64,000 bases of DNA from Mesostigma viride (lineage: Eukaryota > Streptophyta > Mesostigmatophyceae > Mesostigmatales > Mesostigmataceae): assembly GCA_009746045.1 (NCBI GenBank), contig RPFO01000041.1:2520613-2584612 (forward strand), read 5' to 3'. Shown piece by piece: positions 44,916-53,589 of this stretch (position 1 is the first letter of the stretch; each line of letters opens with the position of its first letter). The notes beneath the pieces were generated by a model. That model ran no database searches. It saw nothing but the letters and a program-made list of their open reading frames with translations, and was not told the origin of the DNA. Both the position numbers and the translations under genes were made by a program.

Positions 44916-47900
44916 ATGTCCAGCACTCTTACCATACGCGTGACGCTTTCACGAGACGTATCAGGCGTGACCGCCGACCTGTTTCGAGCGACCTTGACAA
45001 GCGGGACCACGTCTGACATCACGCATTTGCCCGTCGTGAGCGTCGCTCCGGTCTCCGCGAGCGTCTACGACATAACGATCGACAAGAGCGGCGTGAGCGC
45101 GACCGTCGCGGCCGGTACAATCACACTGTACCTCCCCGTAGGTGTCCTCGACGCCGCAGGAGACACAAACGCGGACACGCGGGTGACGGTGGACTTCCTC
45201 CAAGCGACGCCCTACCAGCCGTCCATCCAGGTCTCCACCCGCGCGCCGGACCAGGGCGCGGTGAAGTACATGAAAGCGGACATCACATTCCCGCGCGACG
45301 TCACGGGATTCGCGTCCGACAACATCAAGATCCGACAGCAGGCCCCGGAATCCGCCAAGGGGTGGAAGTTCGAGCTGGGGGGTGAATGCCCGTGCCTGAC
45401 CAGGGGGCTGTTCACCGGGGTGTTCGCGAGCCCCCTGGGCGACTCGCTGGTGCCGCTGTCCCTGCTCTCCAGCGGGGCGGACACGTACCGCTGGGAGTTC
45501 ACTGAGTCGCAAACAAGCGAGGTTGGGGGGAAGCAGTTCACGGGCGGGACGGTGGCGGACGGTGTCCTAAAGGTGGGCGAGGGGGTGAGCCCGGTGACGA
45601 GCGGCCTCCCGTACGGCACATTCACGCTGTCGGTGCTCGTGATCCCCCAGCAGGACCTGTCCACTTCCACGGGGGGAGACAAGGACCTGATAGAGTACGG
45701 GTTCGCGGACGTGAAGGTGACGGACGACGGCCACTTGCGTTTCTATGACGGCAACAACGCCTTCACGACGACCGCGACGGTTGACTCTGCGCCTTTTCAC
45801 CTCGCCGTAACGAACGAGGGGTCCGCCTTCAAGGTGTACAAGGACGGTGCGCTGATCGGCTCGTCCAACGACAGTTATATGGGATACGGACAGCTGCGAC
45901 TGTCTCAGGGCGTCGCGGGGTGGTCGATATGGTACACGGACGCGCGGGTGATCGCGGGGACGGCCGTCTCGGACTCGAACACGCTGGTGTACGGCTGGCG
46001 GGAGACGTACTCGCAGAGAAAGGCCAGAGAGTTCTCTCTGGAGTTCGACCTGGACACGACGGATGTGCCGAAGGGCTCGCTGAACGTGGCCGTCGACGAG
46101 GGCGCGGCGACGGACGCGGACGGTGAGGCGAGTTCCGCGAACAACACCACGATCGAGTACCCTGAGCCGCTTCGGTTTTCGCTATCGTTCCAGGACGTGG
46201 TGGGACGGGCGCTGGATCCGACGGGCAATGGGCTGCAGAACTGGTTTCAGATGGTGGTGACTTGGAATAGAGCCGTGAGCGACTTCCAGACGAGCGGTTT
46301 CCAGGTGAAGTACGTCCGAGCCGGCGTCGAACCCGTCACGGTGCCGGTCACAAAGGTGACGCCCGCTTCGTCGTCTGGGGCGACATACACGCTACTTGTC
46401 GACAAGACAGAGGTGGGGGGGGACGACGGGTTCATTGGCCTAGAGGTTTACAAAGAGACCGTGTTTGACGCAGTGGCCCCCACCGTGTCTAACGCGCATT
46501 TAGTCCGATACCACCAATTTGTGAATGTGGAATCTCCATTCCTTGACCCCCATATATGGGTCGATTTCTCGGACCTGGGAATGCTTTACCAAGATGATGA
46601 GGGGTCCGTCCCGGTGACAGCAGACGGACAGCAGATCGTGACCGTTAAGAGCAAAACACTCACTCAATATCGGTTTGTCGCGTCTTCTTCTTCCAAACCT
46701 TGTCTCCGAGTGCTCACGTATGGCCTACAAGGTGTTTATGCTTCATTTACGGACTTAAATAAGATGGTTATGACTGAAAGTATTGCCGCCGGGGAGTATA
46801 CTCTTTTCTATGTCGCAAAGAAAGGAGGGTTCAAGCCCTACCATCGTCTCTTCTGGGTCGGTAGCAGCGTTCTTGACGAGTCTTATATAAACCACTTGGC
46901 AGATTCCATATTAAATGCTTCATTCAAGTCTGGACTCACTAACGCCCCTCTGGGCATTTTCCGTTCCGGCGGCCCGTGGTCAAAGTTTTATTTGATATCC
47001 GAAAGGTTTCAGGGAAGTGCAAAGACCGTGTGGAGAGATGGAACGTTACTCGAGGTGGATACAAGCGGGAGCGTGAAGGTTTCGTCTACCGCGCAAGTGT
47101 ATATAAACAGCTTTGGACTGGAATCTTCCACTCCGAGGGAGGGGTATTGCGACTATGGGGAGATCATATACTTCAATAGAGCACTCTCCGATGATCAGAT
47201 ACAAAACGTTAACACTCTCTTAATGGCAAAATGGAATTCCCTTGTAGACAATGCCATCCCCGACGCCTGGGTGGACTTTTCTGACACGACCACGCTATAT
47301 CAGGATGTCGCCGAAACTACTAATGCATCGGGTAACGCAGATCCCATACGTCGCGTTGTTAGCAAGTCCCCGGAACGAAGCACATTTTCGGCTCCAACTG
47401 ATTCGTGGAGACCCTCGGTTGTTGTCGGTACGCCTGGATTCGCGTCATTTACCGACGCCAACAGTTTGGTATTGGATGTCAGGCGTTTTACGGTTATGGA
47501 ATTCACTCTTTTCTACGTAGCCAGAAAAGGTGCGTTTCGGCCAAGTCACCGTGTGATGTGGGTGGGCAGAGAGCGCTTAGCATATGACGCTGCCGCCATT
47601 CATTGGACATTGTCGACAGCGGTTACATGTTCGCCCCAAATCACTTTATTTACAAATGGCGACTCCTGGACAACTTTCTACGTGATTGGAGAGAGAGTCC
47701 TTCGTGGAAAGAGAGACGTTTGGAAAAATACCCTTTTGATGGGCTCCTCGACCTCCTCGACGAGCCTCAATGTCACCAATGCCCTTGTGGTCCTAAATGG
47801 AAACCAGTCCCCCCAAGTCCCTAACCCTGTCAACCGCGGAGATATCGATTATGGCGAGATCATCTTTTATAACAGCGCTCTATTGGATGAACAGGTCAGC

Positions 47901-47945
47901 GAGGTCCACTCCTACCTCATGACCAAGTGGGCCGCGCTCCTGTAG
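44916..47945 (+). CDS. Viral-type Ig-like/LamG-like surface protein, 1009 aa
   Basis: An intact frame from ATG. The N-terminal ~165 residues hold two Ig-like repeats of the kind seen in bacterial and viral surface proteins (TLSRDVSGVTADLF, TFPRDVTGFASDNIKI; each ends near a DAAGDTNADT-like turn). Residues ~190-330 form a first LamG/concanavalin-like module (LAVTNEGSAFKVYKDGALI). Another Ig-like repeat (WNRAVSDFQTSGFQVKYV) precedes two tandem LamG-like modules (~545-770 and ~775-1009). Each of these opens with WVDFSD and closes with DYGEIIYFNRALSDDQIQ or DYGEIIFYNSALLDEQVS. LamG folds bind glycans or proteins, so a virion fibre or host-attachment role is likely but inferred. No signal peptide. 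The next gene is a paralogue of its Ig-like part. Confidence 0.72.
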   Translation: MSSTLTIRVTLSRDVSGVTADLFRATLTSGTTSDITHLPVVSVAPVSASVYDITIDKSGVSATVAAGTITLYLPVGVLDAAGDTNADTRVTVDFLQATPYQPSIQVSTRAPDQGAVKYMKADITFPRDVTGFASDNIKIRQQAPESAKGWKFELGGECPCLTRGLFTGVFASPLGDSLVPLSLLSSGADTYRWEFTESQTSEVGGKQFTGGTVADGVLKVGEGVSPVTSGLPYGTFTLSVLVIPQQDLSTSTGGDKDLIEYGFADVKVTDDGHLRFYDGNNAFTTTATVDSAPFHLAVTNEGSAFKVYKDGALIGSSNDSYMGYGQLRLSQGVAGWSIWYTDARVIAGTAVSDSNTLVYGWRETYSQRKAREFSLEFDLDTTDVPKGSLNVAVDEGAATDADGEASSANNTTIEYPEPLRFSLSFQDVVGRALDPTGNGLQNWFQMVVTWNRAVSDFQTSGFQVKYVRAGVEPVTVPVTKVTPASSSGATYTLLVDKTEVGGDDGFIGLEVYKETVFDAVAPTVSNAHLVRYHQFVNVESPFLDPHIWVDFSDLGMLYQDDEGSVPVTADGQQIVTVKSKTLTQYRFVASSSSKPCLRVLTYGLQGVYASFTDLNKMVMTESIAAGEYTLFYVAKKGGFKPYHRLFWVGSSVLDESYINHLADSILNASFKSGLTNAPLGIFRSGGPWSKFYLISERFQGSAKTVWRDGTLLEVDTSGSVKVSSTAQVYINSFGLESSTPREGYCDYGEIIYFNRALSDDQIQNVNTLLMAKWNSLVDNAIPDAWVDFSDTTTLYQDVAETTNASGNADPIRRVVSKSPERSTFSAPTDSWRPSVVVGTPGFASFTDANSLVLDVRRFTVMEFTLFYVARKGAFRPSHRVMWVGRERLAYDAAAIHWTLSTAVTCSPQITLFTNGDSWTTFYVIGERVLRGKRDVWKNTLLMGSSTSSTSLNVTNALVVLNGNQSPQVPNPVNRGDIDYGEIIFYNSALLDEQVSEVHSYLMTKWAALL

Positions 47946-47986
47946 AGCAAAAAAATATCCCCGCCACGTTGTAAGAAGTTGTAAGA

Positions 47987-49036
47987 ATGACCGACACGAT
48001 CACGGCTCGCGTCACGTTCTCTCGCGACGTATCGGGCGTCTCCCCCCAGCTGTTTCAAGCCACGTTCACGGACGAGGTGACCGCCGAGAAGATCCCGCTC
48101 ACGGTGCAGTCCGCGGTGCCGGTGACGAGCAGCGTATACGACCTGTATATCGCCAGGGGGGCGATTCCCGCCACCGTGAAGGAGGGCATGATCAAGCTTT
48201 TTCTCCCGGCCGGCTCTCTGACAACGGTGGGGGAGGACAACACGAACGCGGACACCCAGTGGAACCTGCGGTTCACGCAGGCGACGCCGTACTACCCGAC
48301 CATCACCATATCCAGGCGGGAGCCGGACACCGCCTGGGACATGCTTCTGAAGGTGGACGTGAGCTTCCCGCGCGACGTGACGGGGTTCACTGCGGACGCC
48401 ATAAAGTTCCGGGTGGCGGACCCCGACCCCACAAAGCAGTGGGACTACGACTACCAGGCGCTCATGGATGGCCTGTTTGCTTCAAAGGGCGCCTTTACGG
48501 CTTTGGATGCCAGGAATTATCGTTTGGAATTCAATTACAGCCCGGCACGAGTGATGGTGCCTGTGGGGCAGTTGAACGTCTACATCGAGGAGGGTGCGGC
48601 CCTGGATGCCAACGAGAGACCATCGGCCGCCCACAACAACACGCTATCCTACACTTTCCAGGAGCCTTTGCAGATGTACTTGTCCTTTCAGGACTCTAAC
48701 GGAGCGCCCGTCGATCCCGTGGGCAACGGCCTCAAGAACGTCTTCAAGATGGTGGTCACGTGGACCCGCTCGGTCGCCGGCTTCCAGGATAGCGGGTTCG
48801 TGGCCAAGTTCCTGAGACTGGGAGAGGCGCCCGCGAGCGTCCCCGTGACGGGCATCTCGCCGGTGGACGGGAGCGGCACCACGTACACCCTCACGCTGGA
48901 CAAGACGGCGGTCGCGGGCACAAACAGCGGGTTCATAGGGCTGGAGGTACCTGCTGGCACCGTGGCGGGCGAGAACGACCCCGCAGACCTGAATCCCTAT
49001 CGCATCAGGTGGTACGGTTTCTCTTACTCGGCTTAA
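47987..49036 (+). CDS. Viral-type Ig-like repeat protein, 349 aa
   Basis: ATG at 47987, 41 bases after the previous stop, preceded by a tandem GTTGTAAGAA and an A-rich AAAAAAATATCC. Three Ig-like modules (TFSRDVSGVSPQLFQATF; SFPRDVTGFTADAIKFR; WTRSVAGFQDSGFVAKFL) align in order with the corresponding modules of the 1009-residue neighbour, which adds LamG modules. The two are tandem duplicates with domain gain or loss. Each module carries the FSxxVTGF...DxxGNxNAD-like pattern of Ig-like adhesion repeats. Ends WYGFSYSA, four bases before the stop of the convergent gene. Confidence 0.7.
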   Translation: MTDTITARVTFSRDVSGVSPQLFQATFTDEVTAEKIPLTVQSAVPVTSSVYDLYIARGAIPATVKEGMIKLFLPAGSLTTVGEDNTNADTQWNLRFTQATPYYPTITISRREPDTAWDMLLKVDVSFPRDVTGFTADAIKFRVADPDPTKQWDYDYQALMDGLFASKGAFTALDARNYRLEFNYSPARVMVPVGQLNVYIEEGAALDANERPSAAHNNTLSYTFQEPLQMYLSFQDSNGAPVDPVGNGLKNVFKMVVTWTRSVAGFQDSGFVAKFLRLGEAPASVPVTGISPVDGSGTTYTLTLDKTAVAGTNSGFIGLEVPAGTVAGENDPADLNPYRIRWYGFSYSA

Positions 49037-49040
49037 TTGG

Positions 49041-49924
49041 TCACGACGCGAGGGCCGGGTATACGCGGTGGAGGCTCAGGGCGGTCAGCACGTACTGCAG
49101 CACGCGCCTCTTCCCCTCCTGCCATTCCCCGCACGCGCGGATGGCGGCCTCCACCTTCTGCCTGTGGTCGTCGAGCATGACCGAGGCCGCGTGGTGGTCC
49201 AGTATGACCAGGTGGGCAAAGTACACGTGCCATTGCGGAAGGTAGTCCATGTTGACGATGTTGATGATGTCGGGCGACACGACCTCCCCGTCCTCCCCCC
49301 CGATTTCCACCATCATCTCGACGACGTCGGTGGCGATCCGCTCGAGGCCGCACACGAGCGACTCGTGCTCCCTCATCGCCTTGACGAGCTCTGGGTGCTG
49401 CATGAGGTGCAGCGTGGAATGCCTCTGGTATCCCAGGTCGCACACTTGCTTGTCCAGCCTCCACAGGTCCGCGGGGTGGAAGGGATGCGGGTGACCGGGT
49501 CCTCGAACTTGCCGGTATGTATGTAGTCCACGAGGCTGAGGGCGTCGAACCCGACGACCTGGCGGTTGGGCCGCACGAACTTGAATACCCTCTCCTTGGG
49601 GGGCAGGGGCTCCATGAGGATGGGGTCCTCCCTGTTGTGGGGGATGAGGGCCAGGCGCCGGGCTATACACTTGCGCGCCCTCCACTTCCTGAGGACGGTG
49701 CGCCTGACCCACCGCTGGATCCGCATGGCGCACTGATTGGCGTAGACGGAGCACTCGAGCTGGCGCTTGGTGAGGTTCCGCAGGGGCACGATCCCTTGCA
49801 TGATGGCTATCTTTCGGAGCTTGGCGATCGTTAGTCCGCCGTAGTACCTTTTGGGTATGACCCCCGAGGACGCCACTCCCAGACGCAGGGCGGGAACGCC
49901 GACCGCGGGCCTGAAGTCCTTCAT
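49041..49924 (-). pseudogene. IQ/U-box-like viral protein with one frameshift
   Basis: ATG at 49924 (MKDFRPAVGVPALRLGV). Residues ~60-90 contain an IQ-like basic helix (AMRIQRWVRRTVLRKWRARK). Next comes a U-box-like module (REDPILMEPLP, then VVGFDALSLVDYIHTGKFED, PVTRIP) as found in several large DNA viruses of protists. At about 49482-49485 one base appears to be missing. The logical continuation (FHPADLWRLDKQVCDLGYQ and an alpha-helical tail ending LHRVYPALAS) is in the next frame down to 49041. Either a recent inactivation or a base-call error. Convergent with the preceding viral gene, divergent from the next. An E3-like role is only a guess from the fold. Confidence 0.65.
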
Positions 49925-50055
49925 GGTTGGTTCTAGTAGTAGGGTGGGATTACACCTGGGGGTGAGTTTTTTTCGACCCGTCTCTGAACGCGCTCGGGGT
50001 GCGGAATGTCTGTCGAGACTTATAATAATCTGGGTTGTTATTATGATGATAAGCT
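49925..50055. promoter_or_regulatory. Divergent intergenic gap between two viral genes
   Basis: 131 bases separate start codons on opposite strands. The right half is AT-rich (ACTTATAATAATC, TTGTTATTATGATGATAAGC) just before the plus-strand ATG, and a T7 run lies nearer the minus-strand gene. Promoters for both genes must lie here if the genes are live; no exact motif can be assigned. Confidence 0.4.
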
Positions 50056-50320
50056 ATGGGCGCAAACACGAAAAAGAGGCTCTCCGCAGAAAAAAGGAAG
50101 GTGGTCAAAAGACACAGAGTGGCCATGAAAACAGAGAGCGAAGGCGTGGATATAGAGGCACTTAACGAAAGGATGCAACCCCTCGGTGTGGGCACGGATG
50201 AAGAGGAGGCGTCACTGACGTCCTTGCCGGGCGGGTTGCAGAGAAGGATCCTTGGCGAGTACATCATGAAAAGGAATCCGTCTAAGGCAGAACTGAAGCA
50301 ATTGTCGCTAATGAGCAGAA
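50056..50320 (+). pseudogene. Viral charged protein, N-terminal part split by gypsy
   Basis: ATG at 50056 opens a Lys/Arg-rich start (MGANTKKRLSAEKRKVVKRH), followed by acidic and Leu-rich segments, 88 codons to the gypsy insertion. The last codons of the open frame (to 50415) are LTR sequence. Beyond the element the same frame resumes at 63534, after the second CAGAA. I do not recognise the family; basic ends with many charged residues suggest a nucleic-acid-associated or internal virion protein, unproven. Confidence 0.65.
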
Positions 50321-50893
50321 TGTTACGCCCAGGCTCTACTCGATCCCAAACCCCGCGCCTAACCTTACCTAAACTAGTGAGGGTACCTAGCGATGAGGAG
50401 CTGTATTGGCTATAAGACCTAGGACGCGACGACTCTGCTCTCAATGCATTCCGATACATGCGGTTACTGTACGCCATATACCAAATAATGCCGGGACACT
50501 ACGAAGTAAACACTGGTAAATTCACGACCCAAAACGATGTATTACAATTCCATAATACACGCCGAGTGCGATGCACGAAGGACAACCGCTGCATAAATGA
50601 TCGCCGACATGCGTGTATGCTCGGGCCGACACCGACCCTCGCCTACAGGACCAACGCATGTCCACAAGGTTCAAACGGAGGATAAAGGACCACTACTAAA
50701 GTACGCAGCGCGGCGCGACTGCACCAAGCCACCCTACTGTACGATTGCCACGTCACAAGGCCCGGTACCAACCGGCCAAAAAGGTCCTAACTACACGTAA
50801 GCTTAGGAAAGTCAACGGACTGTCTCGAAATGGCTGAGGCACAAAGGACCTAATTTACGTCCGTAACAACAACAAAAGTTACGCGACGTAACA
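50321..50893 (-). repeat. Gypsy 3' LTR (573 bp)
   Basis: Bounded by TGTTACG and CGTAACA, 7 bp inverted. Lies next to a polypurine tract. Confidence 0.97.
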
Positions 50894-50904
50894 CCTCCCC
50901 CCCA
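50894..50904 (-). promoter_or_regulatory. Gypsy polypurine tract
   Basis: In element sense GTGGGGGGGAGG ends exactly at the 3' LTR. Confidence 0.85.
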
Positions 50905-51264
50905 CAAAGGTAGGGAGCCCTCGCCCTACGTACACGGAGGAAACCAAAGGAGAAGGAGGATCTAAAGCACCCAACAAAGCCTAACACAATCGACAGGCCA
51001 TCCAAGGTACAAAGCACCAACATGTTAACTCGGTCTCCACCACCACGCCGGGTGGTGTAGGGTTAGCCAGCACCAAGCCTGGTGGGAGGTTCCCCTAACT
51101 GCCTGGAACAGAGTCCTTGCCGGGGGGGACGGCACTGGGCAGGACACACAGAGTAAACAAATCAGTACCAAGGACCAAGAACGACCAATCAACTGGCCAG
51201 AATATGAGGGCGACTCTATATACCGGAGGGACAACACCCTCAGGTCGGGCCTAGAGCCCTCTGT
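50905..51264 (-). other. Gypsy 3' untranslated region
   Basis: 360 bases between the stop of the third ORF and the polypurine tract; no frame or repeat of note. Confidence 0.6.
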
Positions 51265-53589
51265 CTACACACCAGTAGCCTGAAAAGTACCACGGGTGGC
51301 CAAAAGCACATCCAGGTACGCCCGGTGATGAGCAACATCAGCAGGGTTATCATGCCTGTCTACATGGAGGAACACATCCTCCCAGACGCCATCAGGATAC
51401 ATGCCGAGGAAAGCCCAGTAGTAACGATGCTGTGTCAGGACCACCTGTCCACGGGCCCAGTCAAGGAACCCACACTGAAACTGTCGCACGAAGGGCTCTG
51501 CCGACAGCAGAAGGAGGGCGCGCAGGAGGAACCGATGGAAGACCAGCTCACCACGAGCAACAGAGGTGAAAAACAAATCCAGGAAACGTTCCACGTTGCC
51601 GGGCCACAGACGCACGTGCCGAATCTCACGACCCTGCCAGCGGCGCAAGCACTGACGGGAGCCGTAAGTCGACAGGTGGGTACCCGTCGTACGCGGAGGC
51701 TGGAACCCAGGCTCATCCAGCCCCTGACCCGGAAGGGGCGCAGGGCGACAAGCATCCCACTGCAGGCCCGGCTGGATGCGCAGGGAGTAGAGAGCACCCG
51801 CAGGGACAGGACGACTGAAGTACATGGCATCCGAGGGCATGATCCACAGGGGCTGAGGATACGCCCACTGGACATCACCATAGGTATAGCAAGGATCGTT
51901 AGCAGCCCGCGCCCAACGATATATGACCCTCTGCGCCCGCACCTCACCATCAAACAACGGATCGGCCAGCACCACCATATTAAACGGAGGCCTATCCGTC
52001 TCTAGTGGGAGGTTCATCTCCTGAGGTAACGAGGAGGCGTAGCAAAACTGAGACGATGACACCGTGTTGGTAACTACACTGGCCACACGAGGGAGAGCCA
52101 CAGCCCGACAGAGGGCGGCGGACATGGCCAGTCCAGCGACCGCAACATCGGACACCTGCGGATCTAGATGGGCCACTGTCGGAAAACGCTCACGGTCCGC
52201 GGCGGACAACACACTGAGCAGTTCTACCGCCCTGACATGCCGGAACTCTACCTCACTGACACGCGTGACCGAAGCCGAGGACGCCGCAACAGGAGCAACG
52301 CGCGGTCGGTGGACGACGGCGGAGGCAGGCGCGACAGAAGAGGCGGTGGCGGCGGAAGTGGCGACAGGGGAAAACGTTGTGGCCGGTCGGGCGGAGGTCC
52401 AATCACCCATGGCCGAATCATACGCATCCTCGGTAGTGTCAAACACCCACTTGCCCGTCGACGCCTTGCCCAAATCTGGATGACGCTGAGGCTCGGTCGG
52501 CTGAGCAGGCGCGGCGGCGGCCGCCACGGACAGAGCGACAGCGGCCGGCTGAACAGGCGTGACGGAGGGCTCCACAGACGGAGCGACAGCCGCCGGCTGA
52601 ACAGGCGTGACGGAGGGCTCCACAGACGGAGCGACAGCGACCGGCTGGACAGGTGTGACGGAGGGCTCCACTGGCGGAAGGTGGGCGACCGGTTGAACAG
52701 GCGCAACGGAGGACGCCACGGACACAGGTCCGACAGCCGGTCGAACAGGCGCGACGGAGGACACCACGGACGGAGGCTCGACGGCTGGCTGAGCGGGAAC
52801 CGCAGACGGAGGTGCCGCGGTGAATGCAGTGAATGCCGACAACAACGCCTGGAATTGCGCTTGCATCTCCACGACGACGGTCGAGAGACTGGCGACAGCA
52901 GGGTCAACGGGCGGAGGAAGAGACTCTGCAACCGAGGAGACCGTCACCGACGACCCTGGACCAGAGGAACCCGGCCGCCCGAGGTCCGGAGGAAGATCCG
53001 TGAGGGGCATGGAAGCTAGAACCTCCGCAGCCACGGCTGGTGGAGCTGAGGTTGCCTCATCTTCACGCTCCATGAATTCAACAGCCCTCACGAGGTCACA
53101 AGGGAACTCATCGAGCTCCGCATCCCCCTCAGCCGGAAGCCAGGGAAAAATATCCCTAATGCGCGCACGCCCATCCGGAGTCGATAGGTATGAAAAAATG
53201 CGCGGGCCCTGCAGCACGGCCTCTATCTGTGCAAGCGCAGGACAGCGTGAGCCACACCCGAGGACACAACGGCCAGCGTCATCGAAGCTATGCACAGCTA
53301 GATGTTGGCCCAGAGGGTCGGAGGCATGCCACGAAATACCGCACAGCGCTGTCCGGACTAAGGCCGCTCGGTCAGGCGTGAGGGCCGCATGCACGCGGCC
53401 GCCCGGGAAGCAGCTCCGCGAGACCCATCGGCCTGGGAGCACCTCGTGGAATAACTGAGGATCTGGAGACGGAGGAGCAGCCAGGCGCTCCTCGTGAGGA
53501 GTAAGCGTCGCCATGAAGGCTGTGGAGGGGGGGGACAACCATCCGCCCCATACACAAAAGGAAGAACATAAGGCAAGGAGGACAAACAA
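51265..53589 (-). CDS. Gypsy third ORF, in frame after the pol TAG
   Basis: 774 codons, starting immediately after the pol stop in the same frame. The first codon is TTG; the first ATG is at 53514 (MATLTPHEERLAAPP). So it is made either by stop readthrough as a pol extension or from its own ATG. The N-terminal ~160 residues look folded (FHEVLPGRWVSRSCFPGG, two Cys-rich turns). A Pro/Val/Ala-rich linker follows, with about six degenerate ~17-residue repeats (VEPSVTPVQP). The last ~300 residues are Trp/Tyr/Arg-rich and folded (YGDVQWAYPQPLWIMPSDAM, GNVERFLDLFF). No transmembrane segment or fusion peptide, so not an evident envelope protein. Family unrecognised. The intact length argues for selection. 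Confidence 0.75.
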   Translation of the reverse strand: MFVLLALCSSFCVWGGWLSPPSTAFMATLTPHEERLAAPPSPDPQLFHEVLPGRWVSRSCFPGGRVHAALTPDRAALVRTALCGISWHASDPLGQHLAVHSFDDAGRCVLGCGSRCPALAQIEAVLQGPRIFSYLSTPDGRARIRDIFPWLPAEGDAELDEFPCDLVRAVEFMEREDEATSAPPAVAAEVLASMPLTDLPPDLGRPGSSGPGSSVTVSSVAESLPPPVDPAVASLSTVVVEMQAQFQALLSAFTAFTAAPPSAVPAQPAVEPPSVVSSVAPVRPAVGPVSVASSVAPVQPVAHLPPVEPSVTPVQPVAVAPSVEPSVTPVQPAAVAPSVEPSVTPVQPAAVALSVAAAAAPAQPTEPQRHPDLGKASTGKWVFDTTEDAYDSAMGDWTSARPATTFSPVATSAATASSVAPASAVVHRPRVAPVAASSASVTRVSEVEFRHVRAVELLSVLSAADRERFPTVAHLDPQVSDVAVAGLAMSAALCRAVALPRVASVVTNTVSSSQFCYASSLPQEMNLPLETDRPPFNMVVLADPLFDGEVRAQRVIYRWARAANDPCYTYGDVQWAYPQPLWIMPSDAMYFSRPVPAGALYSLRIQPGLQWDACRPAPLPGQGLDEPGFQPPRTTGTHLSTYGSRQCLRRWQGREIRHVRLWPGNVERFLDLFFTSVARGELVFHRFLLRALLLLSAEPFVRQFQCGFLDWARGQVVLTQHRYYWAFLGMYPDGVWEDVFLHVDRHDNPADVAHHRAYLDVLLATRGTFQATGV

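Noticed and set aside
22490-50320. Bacterial or prophage origin of the Ig/LamG genes
   Set aside because: No Shine-Dalgarno pattern, tail-module neighbours or integrase; flanks are eukaryotic retroelements inserted into the genes, and the U-box-like neighbour fits a eukaryotic virus better.
51265-53589. Envelope gene reading of the third gypsy ORF
   Set aside because: It is in the env position, but I see no signal peptide from an ATG, no fusion peptide, no transmembrane anchor and no furin-type site.
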